Shown here: positions 36,582 through 45,225 of the stretch, piece by piece
How the letters are laid out: every line of letters begins with the position of its first letter
Numbering within the stretch: position 1 is the first letter of the stretch
From: Amycolatopsis vastitatis
Lineage (GTDB): Bacteria; Actinomycetota; Actinomycetes; Mycobacteriales; Pseudonocardiaceae
Direction of reading: 5' to 3'
Assembly: GCF_002234595.1 (NCBI RefSeq)
Contig: NZ_NMUL01000023.1
Span: 347,807 to 411,806, forward strand
Length of the DNA: 64,000 nt
The notes under the pieces: generated by a model
What the model was told of the DNA's origin: nothing
What the model saw: the letters and a program-made list of their open reading frames with translations, nothing else
The model's database searches: none
Made by a program: the position numbers and the translations under genes

Positions 36582-37259
36582 TCAGGGCGCAACCCGCTCC
36601 ACGTGCCAGCCGTCGTCGGTCCGCACGTACCGCAGCCGGTCGTGCATCCGGTCTTCGCGCCCCTGCCAGAACTCCACCAAATCGGGCCGGATCCGCCAGC
36701 CACCCCAGTGCGGCGGCGCCGGGATCTGCTCGACGTCCGCGAACCGCCGCTCAATCCCGTGCAGCGCGTTGTCCAGCGCACGCCGACCATCGACCACCCG
36801 CGACTGCGGCGAAGCCCACGCCCCGAGCTGCGAACCCCGCGGCCGCTGGGCCCAGTACTCCGCCGTCTCCTTGACGCCGACCTTCTCGACCTCGCCGCGG
36901 ACGTGGACCTGGCGGTGGAGCGCGTACCAGGGGAACGTCACCGACGCGTAGCGAGTCGCCGTCAGGTCGTGGCTCTTCGCCGACGTGTAGTTCGTGTAGA
37001 ACACCACCCCGCGGTCGTCGAGGCCCTTGCACAGCACCGTGCGGGACGACGGCCTGCCTTCGGCGTCCGCTGTCGCCAGCACCATCGCGTTCGGCTCGGC
37101 GATTCCCGCGGCGACGGCCTGGTTCAGCCAGCCCTGCAGCTGGTCGGTCCAGGTGGCCGCCAACGCGGATTCGTCGAACGCCGCGCCGTCGTAGGCGACG
37201 CGCATCCCGGGCAGGCGCACGACGGCGTCTTCCACCTGGTCCTTGATTTCCGGCATCAT
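36582..37259 (-). CDS. pdxH: Pyridoxine/pyridoxamine 5'-phosphate oxidase
   Basis: 225 residues from the ATG with GGAGGT upstream (a second ATG follows at once). FMN-dependent oxidation of PNP or PMP to pyridoxal phosphate. Seen: PNAMVLATADAEGRPSSRTV (FMN-binding barrel strand), VLCKGLDDRGVVFYTNYTSAK, and the C-terminal signature EFWQGREDRMHDRLRY with RVAP at the end. Full length for the family. Longer upstream frames belong to the divergent promoter region. Confidence 0.94.
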   Translation of the reverse strand: MMPEIKDQVEDAVVRLPGMRVAYDGAAFDESALAATWTDQLQGWLNQAVAAGIAEPNAMVLATADAEGRPSSRTVLCKGLDDRGVVFYTNYTSAKSHDLTATRYASVTFPWYALHRQVHVRGEVEKVGVKETAEYWAQRPRGSQLGAWASPQSRVVDGRRALDNALHGIERRFADVEQIPAPPHWGGWRIRPDLVEFWQGREDRMHDRLRYVRTDDGWHVERVAP

Positions 37260-37371
37260 CGCCAAACCTCCACGCCCGGTCGGGGCATCAGTCGACTTCG
37301 GCTCTAGGCACGTTAGGGCCTTCCGAGCTGCGGCGGAACCCACAGAACGGTGACACCCGCCACCCCGCCCC

Positions 37372-37408
37372 GTAACCACTGGACAACAAGCCGTAACCCC
37401 CGCGTTAC
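37372..37408 (+). promoter_or_regulatory. GlnR-box-like repeats before the NCS1 permease
   Basis: GTAAC-n6-ACAAC-n5-GTAAC-n6-GTTAC, close to two tandem copies of the actinobacterial GlnR consensus gTnAc-n6-GaAAc. A GATACA -10-like hexamer at 37425-37430 lies 17 bases after, so bound GlnR would overlap the -35 region. Confidence 0.45.
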
Positions 37409-37476
37409 CCGCCGGACCAGGATCGATACAGGAAAGACCTACCTTCGGCCCGTTCCCCACCACCCCGGAGGCAGGC

Positions 37477-39159
37477 ATGACCGACACCCTGTCCAGCGCC
37501 GAAGAAGCCGAAGAAGGCGCCACGCCGAAACGCCGGTACGCCCCGCTCGCGGCGAACGAGAACCGCGAGGACTACTCACTGCGCTTCGCCGCCCACTCGT
37601 TCCGGAAATGGTCCCCGTTCGTGGTCGCGACGACGGCGCTGGGCGGCATCGCCTACCTCGCCGACTTCGCGATCGGCGCCAGCATCGTCCTCTCCTACGG
37701 CTTCACTTCCGGCGTCCTGGCGATCCTCGCCGCGGCCGTCGTCATCTTCGTGACCGGCGTGCCCATCGCGGCCGCCTGCGCGAAGTCCGGAGTGGACATG
37801 GACCTGCTGACCCGGGGAGCCGGCTTCGGCTACTTCGGGTCGACGCTGACGTCGCTCGTGTACGCGAGCTTCACGGTCATCTTCTTCTCGCTCGAAGGCT
37901 CGATCATGGGCCAGGCGTTCGAGCTCGCCCTCGGCATCCCGCTGCCGATCGGCTACCTGCTCGCGACGCTGATCGTGCTGCCCTTCGCGCTCTACGGCAT
38001 GGGCGCGGTCGCCAAGATGCAGACCTGGACACAGCCGCTGTGGCTCGCCGGCCTGGTGCTGCCGTTCGTCGTCGTGCTGGTCCGCGAGCCCGGCAAGTTC
38101 GCCGAGTTCGCGCACTTCGGCGGCACCGAGGGCGCCGGTTCCGGGTTCTCCGCGATCGGGTTCGGCCTCGGCATGGGCGTCGCGCTGTCGCTGATCGGGC
38201 AGATCGGGGAGCAGGCCGACTACCTGCGGTTCATGCCGGAGAAGACCGCCGAGAACAAGCGGTCGTGGTGGGCCGCGGTGCTCGCCGCCGGACCCGGCTG
38301 GGTGATCCTGGGCGCCGCGAAGCAGATCGGCGGCGCGCTGCTGGCCTTCCTCGCGCTCGGTGTCGTCGGGAAGACGCACGCGCTGGAGCCGATCGCGCCG
38401 TACCTCGAAGCGGTGAAACCCGCCCTCGGCCCGGTGGCGCTGACGTTCGCCGCGCTGTTCGTCGTCGTGTCGCAGATCAAGATCAACACGACGAACGCCT
38501 ACTCCGGCTCGCTGTCGTTCGCGAACTTCTTCTCCCGCGTGCTGCACAAGCACCCCGGCCGGGTCTGGTACGTGCTGGTCAACTGCGGGATCGCGCTCGC
38601 GCTGATGGAGTTCGGCGCGTTCGGGTTCCTGAACAAGATCCTCGGCTTCTACTCGAACGTCGCGATCGCGTGGATCGGCGCCGTCTGCGCCGACCTGGTG
38701 ATCGCCAAGCCGCTGGGGCTCTCGCCGCGCTACATCGAGTTCAAGCGGGCCTACCTCCACAAGATCAACCCGGTCGGGTTCGGCTCGATGGTGGTCGCCT
38801 CGACGGTGTCGATCGTGGCGTACTTCGGCGCGTTCGGGCCGTTCCTGGCCGCGTTCAGCCCGCTGCTCGCGCTGGTCATCGCGGTCGTTCTGGTGCCGGC
38901 GCTGGCGGTGGCGACGCGCGGGAAGTACTACCTGGCGCGGCCGAACACGGTCGCCGGCCCGGACACCGACGTCGACCTGCGGGCGACGTACACCTGCTCG
39001 GTCTGCGGCGACCCGTACGAGTTGCCGGACGTCGCGGACTGCGCGAAGCAGGACGGCCCGATCTGCTCGCTCTGCTGCACGCTCGACAACACGTGTCACG
39101 ACGTGTGCCAGACGACCGGCCCGGTCGCGCTCGGCTTGCCGACCGTCCGCGCCACGTGA
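37477..39159 (+). CDS. NCS1-family nucleobase/allantoin-type permease with cysteine-rich tail
   Basis: 560 residues. N-terminal soluble 50, then about 12 membrane helices of the nucleobase-cation-symport-1 family (NENREDYSLRFAAHSFRKWS, GIGLGMGVALSLIGQIGEQADYLRFMP-like core). The C-terminal 50 residues are soluble and hold eight cysteines: CSVC, DC, CSLCC, TCHDVC, a pattern suited to zinc or another metal. Substrate is a purine, pyrimidine, hydantoin or allantoin-like compound by family. Neighbouring urease genes and GlnR-like sites point to nitrogen scavenging (inference). Confidence 0.85.
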   Translation: MTDTLSSAEEAEEGATPKRRYAPLAANENREDYSLRFAAHSFRKWSPFVVATTALGGIAYLADFAIGASIVLSYGFTSGVLAILAAAVVIFVTGVPIAAACAKSGVDMDLLTRGAGFGYFGSTLTSLVYASFTVIFFSLEGSIMGQAFELALGIPLPIGYLLATLIVLPFALYGMGAVAKMQTWTQPLWLAGLVLPFVVVLVREPGKFAEFAHFGGTEGAGSGFSAIGFGLGMGVALSLIGQIGEQADYLRFMPEKTAENKRSWWAAVLAAGPGWVILGAAKQIGGALLAFLALGVVGKTHALEPIAPYLEAVKPALGPVALTFAALFVVVSQIKINTTNAYSGSLSFANFFSRVLHKHPGRVWYVLVNCGIALALMEFGAFGFLNKILGFYSNVAIAWIGAVCADLVIAKPLGLSPRYIEFKRAYLHKINPVGFGSMVVASTVSIVAYFGAFGPFLAAFSPLLALVIAVVLVPALAVATRGKYYLARPNTVAGPDTDVDLRATYTCSVCGDPYELPDVADCAKQDGPICSLCCTLDNTCHDVCQTTGPVALGLPTVRAT

Positions 39160-39914
39160 TGTCCGTGAGGGCCCTTTCCCGGCGGCTGCCGGTAAAGGGC
39201 CCTCACGTGAGCCGGCTTCCCCCCCAGCTCCCCCTGCCGGCTCGACTGTTCCACGCCCGAGGGGGCTCCGCGGTTGCCGGGGATTTCCAAGATTTTTCCG
39301 GGCCGCATGATGGCCGCCAGCATCAGCGCGCGCAGCTCCGCGCCGACGTCCTCCACCGGCAGCGGCGGCTCGTGTGCCTGCCACTCGCGAAGCAGCCCGG
39401 TGGCCGCGCCGACCAGGGCGATCGCGGTCAGCCGGTAGTCGCGGTCGGGTGCGGCGCCGTGCCGGGCCGCGCGCCGCGCCTCCGTCTCGATGAACGTCGC
39501 CCAGCGGTCGACCCAGATCTGGTGCTGCTGCTCCAGCTCCGCGCTGACGCCGACCGCCTCGACGTAGTTGAGCCGCGGCAGCCGGGGGTCCACGGTGACC
39601 GTGTCGATGAAGACGTCGAGCAGCGTGGCGATCCGGGTCATCGCGTCGGCTTCGGCGACCTCGTCGAGCGCGGCGGTGACGTGGTCCAGCGCGAGGCTGT
39701 TGATCCGGTCGTGGAGGGTGCGCAGCATGTCCTCCTTGCCGGAGAACTCCTCGTAGAAGTTCCGCGTCGACACCCCGGCGCGGGCGCACACCTCGGTGAT
39801 CTTGGTGTGCCGGAAGCCGGCCGAGGTGAACAGCTCGAGCCCGGCCGTGAGCAGCCGCTCCCGGCGGTCCGCGCGACGCTGCTCGGGTGCGACGCCGCCG
39901 TACGTGCGAGCCAC
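39096..39914 (-). CDS. TetR-family regulator with unusual C-terminal extension
   Basis: 272 residues from a GTG. Standard DNA-binding domain (RLLTAGLELFTSAGFRHTKI, then VSTRNFYEEFSGKEDM) and ligand domain to about residue 205 (ALMLAAIMRPG). Residues 206-272 are Gly/Pro/Arg-rich, read through the hairpin above and overlap the permease 3' end by 64 bases. This tail looks like non-selected read-through past a lost stop. It is divergent from the secreted lipase 92 bases away and may control it. Confidence 0.75.
   Translation of the reverse strand: MARTYGGVAPEQRRADRRERLLTAGLELFTSAGFRHTKITEVCARAGVSTRNFYEEFSGKEDMLRTLHDRINSLALDHVTAALDEVAEADAMTRIATLLDVFIDTVTVDPRLPRLNYVEAVGVSAELEQQHQIWVDRWATFIETEARRAARHGAAPDRDYRLTAIALVGAATGLLREWQAHEPPLPVEDVGAELRALMLAAIMRPGKILEIPGNRGAPSGVEQSSRQGELGGKPAHVRALYRQPPGKGPHGHHVARTVGKPSATGPVVWHTS
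39164..39207. terminator. Palindromic hairpin after the permease
   Basis: Perfect 14-base arms CGTGAGGGCCCTTT / AAAGGGCCCTCACG around 16 bases, five bases after the permease stop. It lies inside the frame of the convergent TetR gene. Confidence 0.7.
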
Positions 39915-40006
39915 CGGTTCGTCTCCTCCTTCTGAGGGATTGCCAGATCCTACTGGGGCTGGCTAGTTTGCGAAAACTTCGATTACCAAATCAGCCGGAG
40001 GCAACG

Positions 40007-41107
40007 ATGCTTCGTCGGTTACTGGTCGCTGTCGCGCTCCTTTTCGTCACGGCCGCCCCCGCGGCGCATGCGGATCCGGGCGTCCTCCTGGAAGCGCGGC
40101 CGACGACGGTGTTCGTCGGCCCGTTCCCCGCCCCGGTCAAGGCCTGGCACCTCCTCTACCGCTCGACGTCGGCGACCGGCGCGCCGAACGCCGTCTCCGG
40201 GACGCTGCTCGTGCCGCCGGCGCCGTGGCTGCGCGGCGGTCCGCGTCCGCTGATCACGTACGCGGTGGGCACGCACGGCCTCGGCGACCAGTGCGCGCCG
40301 TCGAACCTCCTCGCGCACGGCATCGAGAACGAGAGCGCACTGCTGGCGCAGGCGTTGTCGCAGGGCTGGGCCGTCGTGGTCACCGACTACGAAGGACTCG
40401 GTACACCGGGAACGCACACCTACGCGGTCGGCCAATCCGAAGGCCGCGCGGTGCTCGACGCGGCCCGCGCCGCATCGCAGGTGACCGGCGCGGGACTGTC
40501 CCCGACAGGCCCGGTCGGCGTGTTCGGGTACTCGCAGGGTGGCCAGGCGGCGGCCTGGGCGGCCGAACTGCAGGGCACGTACGCGCCCTCGCTGAACGTC
40601 GTCGGCGTCGCGGCCGGCGGGGTCCCGGCGGACCTGGACGCGGTGTTCGCGGCCAACGACGGCGGCCCGGCGTTCGGCCTGGTCCTCGGCGCGGCAACGG
40701 GTTTCGCGGCCGCGTACCCCGACGTGCCGTTCGCGTCGATCCTGAACGACCGCGGCCGCGCGGCGGTGGCCCACGTGTCGCAGGCGTGCACTATCGAACT
40801 GGGTGCGGCGGCGCCTTTCGCGCACTTGCGGGACTTCGTGACGGTGCCGGACCCGATCCACGAGCCGCACTGGCAAGCCCGGCTGGCGGAGAACTACCTG
40901 GGCACGACGAAGCCGAAGGCGCCGGTCTACCTGTACCACGGAACCCTCGACGAACTGATCCCCTTCAGCGTCGGCACGGCCTTGCGGGACCGCTGGCAGG
41001 CACTGGGCGCGGCGGTCACCTGGCAGGAATTCCCGCTGCTGGAACACATCGGCGGAGTGTCGATCGGCGGCCCGGTCGCGATGACCTGGCTGGGCACGAA
41101 GTTCTGA
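40007..41107 (+). CDS. Secreted LIP-family lipase
   Basis: 366 residues with a cleavable signal peptide (MLRRLLVAVALLFVTAAPAAHA). Alpha/beta hydrolase with the nucleophile elbow GYSQGG (Ser near 171), an Asp in YHGTLDELIP and the terminal His in LLEHIGG. Belongs to the secretory triacylglycerol lipase group (LIP, Candida/actinomycete type). GGAG precedes the ATG; upstream frame extension is not credible. Confidence 0.9.
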   Translation: MLRRLLVAVALLFVTAAPAAHADPGVLLEARPTTVFVGPFPAPVKAWHLLYRSTSATGAPNAVSGTLLVPPAPWLRGGPRPLITYAVGTHGLGDQCAPSNLLAHGIENESALLAQALSQGWAVVVTDYEGLGTPGTHTYAVGQSEGRAVLDAARAASQVTGAGLSPTGPVGVFGYSQGGQAAAWAAELQGTYAPSLNVVGVAAGGVPADLDAVFAANDGGPAFGLVLGAATGFAAAYPDVPFASILNDRGRAAVAHVSQACTIELGAAAPFAHLRDFVTVPDPIHEPHWQARLAENYLGTTKPKAPVYLYHGTLDELIPFSVGTALRDRWQALGAAVTWQEFPLLEHIGGVSIGGPVAMTWLGTKF

Positions 41108-41112
41108 AGCTC

Positions 41113-41160
41113 CATGAAGGGCCGCGCGGTCAGGCGCCCGCCTCGGCCAGGCCCTTCATG
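41113..41160. terminator. Hairpin spanning the lipase / ureD convergent ends
   Basis: Arms CATGAAGGGCC / GGCCCTTCATG, perfect over 11 bases. The right arm lies within the last codons of ureD. Confidence 0.55.
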
Positions 41161-41837
41161 GCCGTGACCGCGTCCGGGGCCAGGGAAGTCGCGAGGGTTC
41201 CGCCCGCGGCGAGGGGGCTGCGCGACCACCACTCGCCGGAGGCCGCCGGGAGTTCCGGGCCGCCGACCACCAGGTCGGTCGCCAGTACCCGGCGGCCCGC
41301 CAGCACCGCCAGGCTCCCGTCCAGCGCGGAGCCGACCGAAACCGTCTGACGCAGCACCGGCACCGGCCCCCGCGTGACGTGCTGGGTGGAAGACAGCACC
41401 CCGGGGCTCTCCCCGGCCCGCCCCAGCACCAGCACCTCACGCGTGTGCAGGTACGCGCCGGGCGCCAGCGCGGCCCGGAACACGGCGGTGTGCCGCGCCC
41501 GCGCGGTGATCACCGTCGGCTCCGGCAGGTACTCCAGCGAGCCGCCCTCCTCCACCACGACGTCCACTGTGGACAAGGAACCTTCGCCGTGGAGGCCGGG
41601 CAGCGCCAGGGTCGCCGCGACGCCGGAAAGCCGCAGCGTCGCGCCCGGCCCGACGTGGATCGACAGCAGCAGATCGTCGCCACCCAGTGGGGACGTCGCC
41701 GAGTTGACCAGGTGCACCACCGCCGATGGACCGGAACGCCGGCGCGGGAACAACGTCAGCGGCGCCATCGACCGCAGCTCCCGCAGCACCGTGCGCGAGC
41801 CGTCGAAACACGCAGTCAGCCGGGCGTGGGCCTTCAC
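41130..41837 (-). CDS. ureD: Urease accessory protein UreD (UreH)
   Basis: 235 residues from a GTG overlapping the ureG stop (GTGA). Beta-helical scaffold that, with UreF and UreG, delivers nickel to apo-urease. Family stretches: HLVNSATSPLGGDDLLLSIHVGPGA (split), GSLEYLPEPTVITARARH and VLGRAGESPG. Last gene of the ureABCFGD operon. Confidence 0.9.
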   Translation of the reverse strand: MKAHARLTACFDGSRTVLRELRSMAPLTLFPRRRSGPSAVVHLVNSATSPLGGDDLLLSIHVGPGATLRLSGVAATLALPGLHGEGSLSTVDVVVEEGGSLEYLPEPTVITARARHTAVFRAALAPGAYLHTREVLVLGRAGESPGVLSSTQHVTRGPVPVLRQTVSVGSALDGSLAVLAGRRVLATDLVVGGPELPAASGEWWSRSPLAAGGTLATSLAPDAVTAMKGLAEAGA

Positions 41838-42523
41838 AGCAGCGAACGCACCCAGCCGGCGACCGCCGGCGCGTCCGGAGTGTCCACAAGGGATTGGGTG
41901 ATGACCGGCAGCGAGCCGCGCATCCGGTGGGCGTCCGACGTCATCACGTCCATGTCCGCGCCGACCAGGTGCGCGATGTCGATCTTGTTGATCACCAGCA
42001 GATCCGCCGTCGTGACGCCGGGACCGCCCTTGCGCGGCACCTTGTCACCACCCGCGACGTCCACGACGAAGATCTGGCTGTCGGCCAGGCCGCGGCTGAA
42101 CACCGCGGTCAGGTTGTCGCCGCCGCTTTCGATGATCACCAGGTCCAGGCCGGGGAACTTCTCCTCCAGCCGCTCGACGGCGTCGAGGTTCGCCGTGATG
42201 TCGTCGCGGATCGCGGTGTGCGGGCACGCGCCGGTCTGCACCGCCTCGATCCGGGCCGGGTCGAGGACGCCCGCCCGGCGCAGGAAGTCCGCGTCCTCGG
42301 TCGTGTAGATGTCGTTCGTGACCACGGCGAGCTGGATCTCGTCGCCGAGAGCGCGGCACAGCGCCGCGGTCAGCGCCGTCTTGCCGGAGCCGACCGGACC
42401 GCCGATCCCGATCCGGTAGGCGCGGCCCGCGGTGGGTGATGCGTCGTAGTGGTCCGGATCGCCGGCCGTCGGGTCGAAGTTGACCTCGTGGAAGTGACCG
42501 TGGCCGTGGCCTTCAGCTGGCAA
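41834..42523 (-). CDS. ureG: Urease accessory GTPase UreG (TTG start)
   Basis: 229 residues. The only start that fits the family is TTG 42523, overlapping the ureF end; no ATG or GTG lies in frame before the P-loop. SIMIBI GTPase: Walker A GGPVGSGKT (41-49), TNDIYTTEDA, the nickel-binding CPH in TGACPHTAIRDD, switch ESGGDN, and NKIDIA. The N-terminus EGHGHGHFHE is His-rich and may hold nickel in the absence of UreE, which is missing from the operon. Confidence 0.92.
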   Translation of the reverse strand: MPAEGHGHGHFHEVNFDPTAGDPDHYDASPTAGRAYRIGIGGPVGSGKTALTAALCRALGDEIQLAVVTNDIYTTEDADFLRRAGVLDPARIEAVQTGACPHTAIRDDITANLDAVERLEEKFPGLDLVIIESGGDNLTAVFSRGLADSQIFVVDVAGGDKVPRKGGPGVTTADLLVINKIDIAHLVGADMDVMTSDAHRMRGSLPVITQSLVDTPDAPAVAGWVRSLL

Positions 42524-43193
42524 AGAGACGCACCTCTTCCTGGTGATGCCGGGCGTGCGCCTCGGCGAACAGATCCAACGCGGGCGACCCCGGCGAGGGC
42601 AGCGACGCCGGGTCGTCCCCCGCCACGGCCGCCGCGTCCGCACAAACCGAACGCAGGTCGAGCCGGGCCACGACGGCGTTGACGGCGAAGGGATCCAGCC
42701 CCAGCAGCCGCACGGCCGCACTCGCCGGGCCGCTCACCGACAGATAGGCGACCGCCATCGCCGCGTCGTGCGGCGAGCCGCCCGCGACGCCGACCAAAGC
42801 GCCCAGAACAACGGGGTGGTGCGGCCGTGGGGTTTCCGCCACCAACGCGGTGAGCACCGGTGACGGCCAGGCGATCCGCCCCGCCCGCGCCGTTCCCCGG
42901 CCCTGTGCCCGCGACGCCTCCCGCTGCGCGAGCGACGGCGTCCGCGCGTCCAGCTCGGCGTCCAGCAGCGACCAATGTCCACTCGGGACGGAACGAGCGG
43001 CCGCGTGCGCCGAAGCGGCGGCGAAAACCGCTGCCAGGAAGCCCGCCGTCCGCAACCGTCCGGAAAGGAATCCCGGGAGATCGCGCACGGCCCTCACCAG
43101 GCGACGGGAGACGACCTCCTCCAGCCCGCCACTGTGGACGTGCCCGCCGCCGGGGAAGCGGGAGTCCGCGAGGATCAGCGCCGAAAGGTCCAT
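42513..43193 (-). CDS. ureF: Urease accessory protein UreF
   Basis: 226 residues from the ATG that overlaps the ureC stop (ATGA). All-helical nickel-chaperone partner that gates UreG GTPase activity. Typical start LILADSRFPGGGHVHSGGLE (family SFP-GG-Y-SGLE pattern) and central REASRAQGRG region. The frame extends far upstream antisense-like through ureC, which is not coding. Confidence 0.9.
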   Translation of the reverse strand: MDLSALILADSRFPGGGHVHSGGLEEVVSRRLVRAVRDLPGFLSGRLRTAGFLAAVFAAASAHAAARSVPSGHWSLLDAELDARTPSLAQREASRAQGRGTARAGRIAWPSPVLTALVAETPRPHHPVVLGALVGVAGGSPHDAAMAVAYLSVSGPASAAVRLLGLDPFAVNAVVARLDLRSVCADAAAVAGDDPASLPSPGSPALDLFAEAHARHHQEEVRLFAS

Positions 43194-44908
43194 CAGAAGA
43201 GAAAGTACCTTTGCGCCATCGGCAGTTCCGTCACCGGCTGCGGTTCGATCAGCTCGCCGTCGACGTGCACCGCGAAGCTGTCCGGCTCGACGCGGACGTC
43301 GGGCGTCGCGTCGTTGAGCACCATGTCCGCCTTGGTCCGCGCACGCATGTTCGACACCGCGACCAGCGGCCGCGTGATGCCGAACGTCTCCCGCAGCCCG
43401 CTGTCCAAGGCCGATGGCGCGACGAAGTGCAGGCTCAGCGCGGCGCCGATCGAAGCGCCGAACATCGGCCGCGCCATGACCGGCTGAGGCGTCGGGATGG
43501 ACGCGTTCGCGTCGCCCATCGCCGCCCACGCCGGGAAGCCGCCCTTCAGCGCCACGTGCGGGCGCACGCCGAAGAACTTCGGCTCCCACAGCACCAGGTC
43601 GGCGAGCTTGCCGACCTCGACCGAGCCGATCTCGGTCTCCATGCCGTGCGCGATGGCCGGGTTGATCGTGTACTTGGCGACATAGCGACGCGCGCGCAGG
43701 TTGTCGGCCGCGCCGTCGCCGGGCAGCGCGCCGCGACGGCGTTTCATCACGTGCGCGGTCTGCCACGTCCGGATGATGACCTCGCCGATCCGGCCCATCG
43801 CCTGGGAGTCGGAGCTCATCATCGAAATCGCGCCCATGTCGTGCAGGACGTCCTCGGCCGCGATCGTCGTCGGCCGGATGCGGCTCTCGGCGAAGGCGAG
43901 GTCCTCGGGCACCGACGGGTTGAGGTGGTGGCAGACCACCAGCATGTCGAGGTGCTCGTCGAGGGTGTTGGCGGTGTGCGGGCGGGTCGGGTTGGTCGAC
44001 GACGGCAGCACGTTCGGCAGCGAGACGACCTGGATGATGTCCGGCGCGTGCCCGCCGCCGGCGCCTTCGGTGTGGTACGCGTTGATCGAGCGCCCACCGA
44101 TGGCGTCCACAGTGGACTCCAGGAAGCCGGCCTCGTTCAACGTGTCCGTGTGGATCGCCACCTGGACGCCGGCTTCGTCGGCCACCGTGAGGCACGCGTC
44201 GATCGCCGCCGGGGTCGTGCCCCAGTCCTCGTGGAGCTTGAAGCCGCCCGCGCCCGCCGCCAGCTGCTCGCGCAGCGCCTCGTGCCGGACGGTGTTTCCC
44301 TTGCCCAGCAACAGGACGTTGACCGGATAACCGTCCATGGCGGACAGCATGCGACCCAGGTTCCACGCGCCGGGCGTGACCGTGGTGGCCTTCGTGCCCT
44401 CGTTGGGACCGGTGCCGCCACCGACCAAAGTGGTCAGCCCGGAGGCCAGCGCCGTGTCGACGAGCTGCGGGCAGATGAAGTGGACGTGGCAGTCGATGCC
44501 GCCCGCGGTGAGGATCTTGCCGTTGCCGGACAGCACCTCGGTGGACGGCCCGATGACCAGCGCCGGGTCGACGCCGTCCATCGTGTCGGGGTTGCCCGCC
44601 TTGCCGATGCCGACGATCCGGCCGTCGCGGACGCCGACGTCGGCCTTCACCACGCCCCAGTGGTCGAGGATCACCGCGCCGGTGATGATCAGGTCAGGCG
44701 CGCCCTCGGCCCGGGTCGCCGTGCCCTGGCCCATGGACTCGCGGATGACCTTGCCGCCGCCGAAGAGCACCTCGTCGCCGGCGCCGCCGGGACCCATCGA
44801 ACGGTCCTCGGTGACCTCGATCAGCAGGTCGGTGTCGGCGAGCCGGATCCGGTCGCCGGTGGTCGGGCCGAACAGCTCGGCGTAGCGCTCGCGGTCGATC
44901 TGCGGCAT
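43193..44908 (-). CDS. ureC: Urease subunit alpha
   Basis: 571 residues; catalytic subunit hydrolysing urea to ammonia and carbamate at a di-nickel site. Nickel-binding His pair in GGIDCHVHFICPQ, carbamylated lysine in GGFKLHEDWG, His ligands in NAYHTEGAGGGHAPD, flap and catalytic His in MLVVCHHLNP, Asp ligand in MSSDSQAMGR. Full family length. Start at ATG 44908, four bases after the ureB stop. Confidence 0.96.
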   Translation of the reverse strand: MPQIDRERYAELFGPTTGDRIRLADTDLLIEVTEDRSMGPGGAGDEVLFGGGKVIRESMGQGTATRAEGAPDLIITGAVILDHWGVVKADVGVRDGRIVGIGKAGNPDTMDGVDPALVIGPSTEVLSGNGKILTAGGIDCHVHFICPQLVDTALASGLTTLVGGGTGPNEGTKATTVTPGAWNLGRMLSAMDGYPVNVLLLGKGNTVRHEALREQLAAGAGGFKLHEDWGTTPAAIDACLTVADEAGVQVAIHTDTLNEAGFLESTVDAIGGRSINAYHTEGAGGGHAPDIIQVVSLPNVLPSSTNPTRPHTANTLDEHLDMLVVCHHLNPSVPEDLAFAESRIRPTTIAAEDVLHDMGAISMMSSDSQAMGRIGEVIIRTWQTAHVMKRRRGALPGDGAADNLRARRYVAKYTINPAIAHGMETEIGSVEVGKLADLVLWEPKFFGVRPHVALKGGFPAWAAMGDANASIPTPQPVMARPMFGASIGAALSLHFVAPSALDSGLRETFGITRPLVAVSNMRARTKADMVLNDATPDVRVEPDSFAVHVDGELIEPQPVTELPMAQRYFLF

Positions 44909-44909
44909 T

Positions 44910-45215
44910 TCAGAACTCTCCCGCGAATTCGGGCCGCAGGCCCGGCACGCGGCGCGCACCGGCCAGGGGAACAAGATCGACTTCCCGTTCGACGCCCGGC
45001 TCGAACCGCACGGACGTTCCGGCCGGGACGTCGAGGCGGTGGCCGCGAGCGGCGTCGCGGTCGAACTCGAGGCCCGGGTTCACGGCCGCGAAGTGGTAGT
45101 GCGAGCCGACCTGCACCGGCCGGTCGCCGAGGTTGCGGACCAGCAGCCGGACGCGCGCGCGTCCGGGGTTCAGCTCGACCGGCTCGTCGCCGGGAATGAT
45201 CTCGCCAGGGTGCAT
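44910..45215 (-). CDS. ureB: Urease subunit beta
   Basis: 101 residues, start MHPGEIIPGDEPVELNPGR, the usual beginning of the beta chain. Includes VQVGSHYHFAAVNPGLEFDR. Separate from the gamma subunit, as in most actinobacterial three-subunit ureases. Confidence 0.95.
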   Translation of the reverse strand: MHPGEIIPGDEPVELNPGRARVRLLVRNLGDRPVQVGSHYHFAAVNPGLEFDRDAARGHRLDVPAGTSVRFEPGVEREVDLVPLAGARRVPGLRPEFAGEF

Positions 45216-45225
45216 CGGCTGCCTT

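Noticed and set aside
37576..39789. 737-codon open frame on the minus strand
   Set aside because: Antisense to the NCS1 permease and out of frame with the TetR gene; charged low-complexity product.
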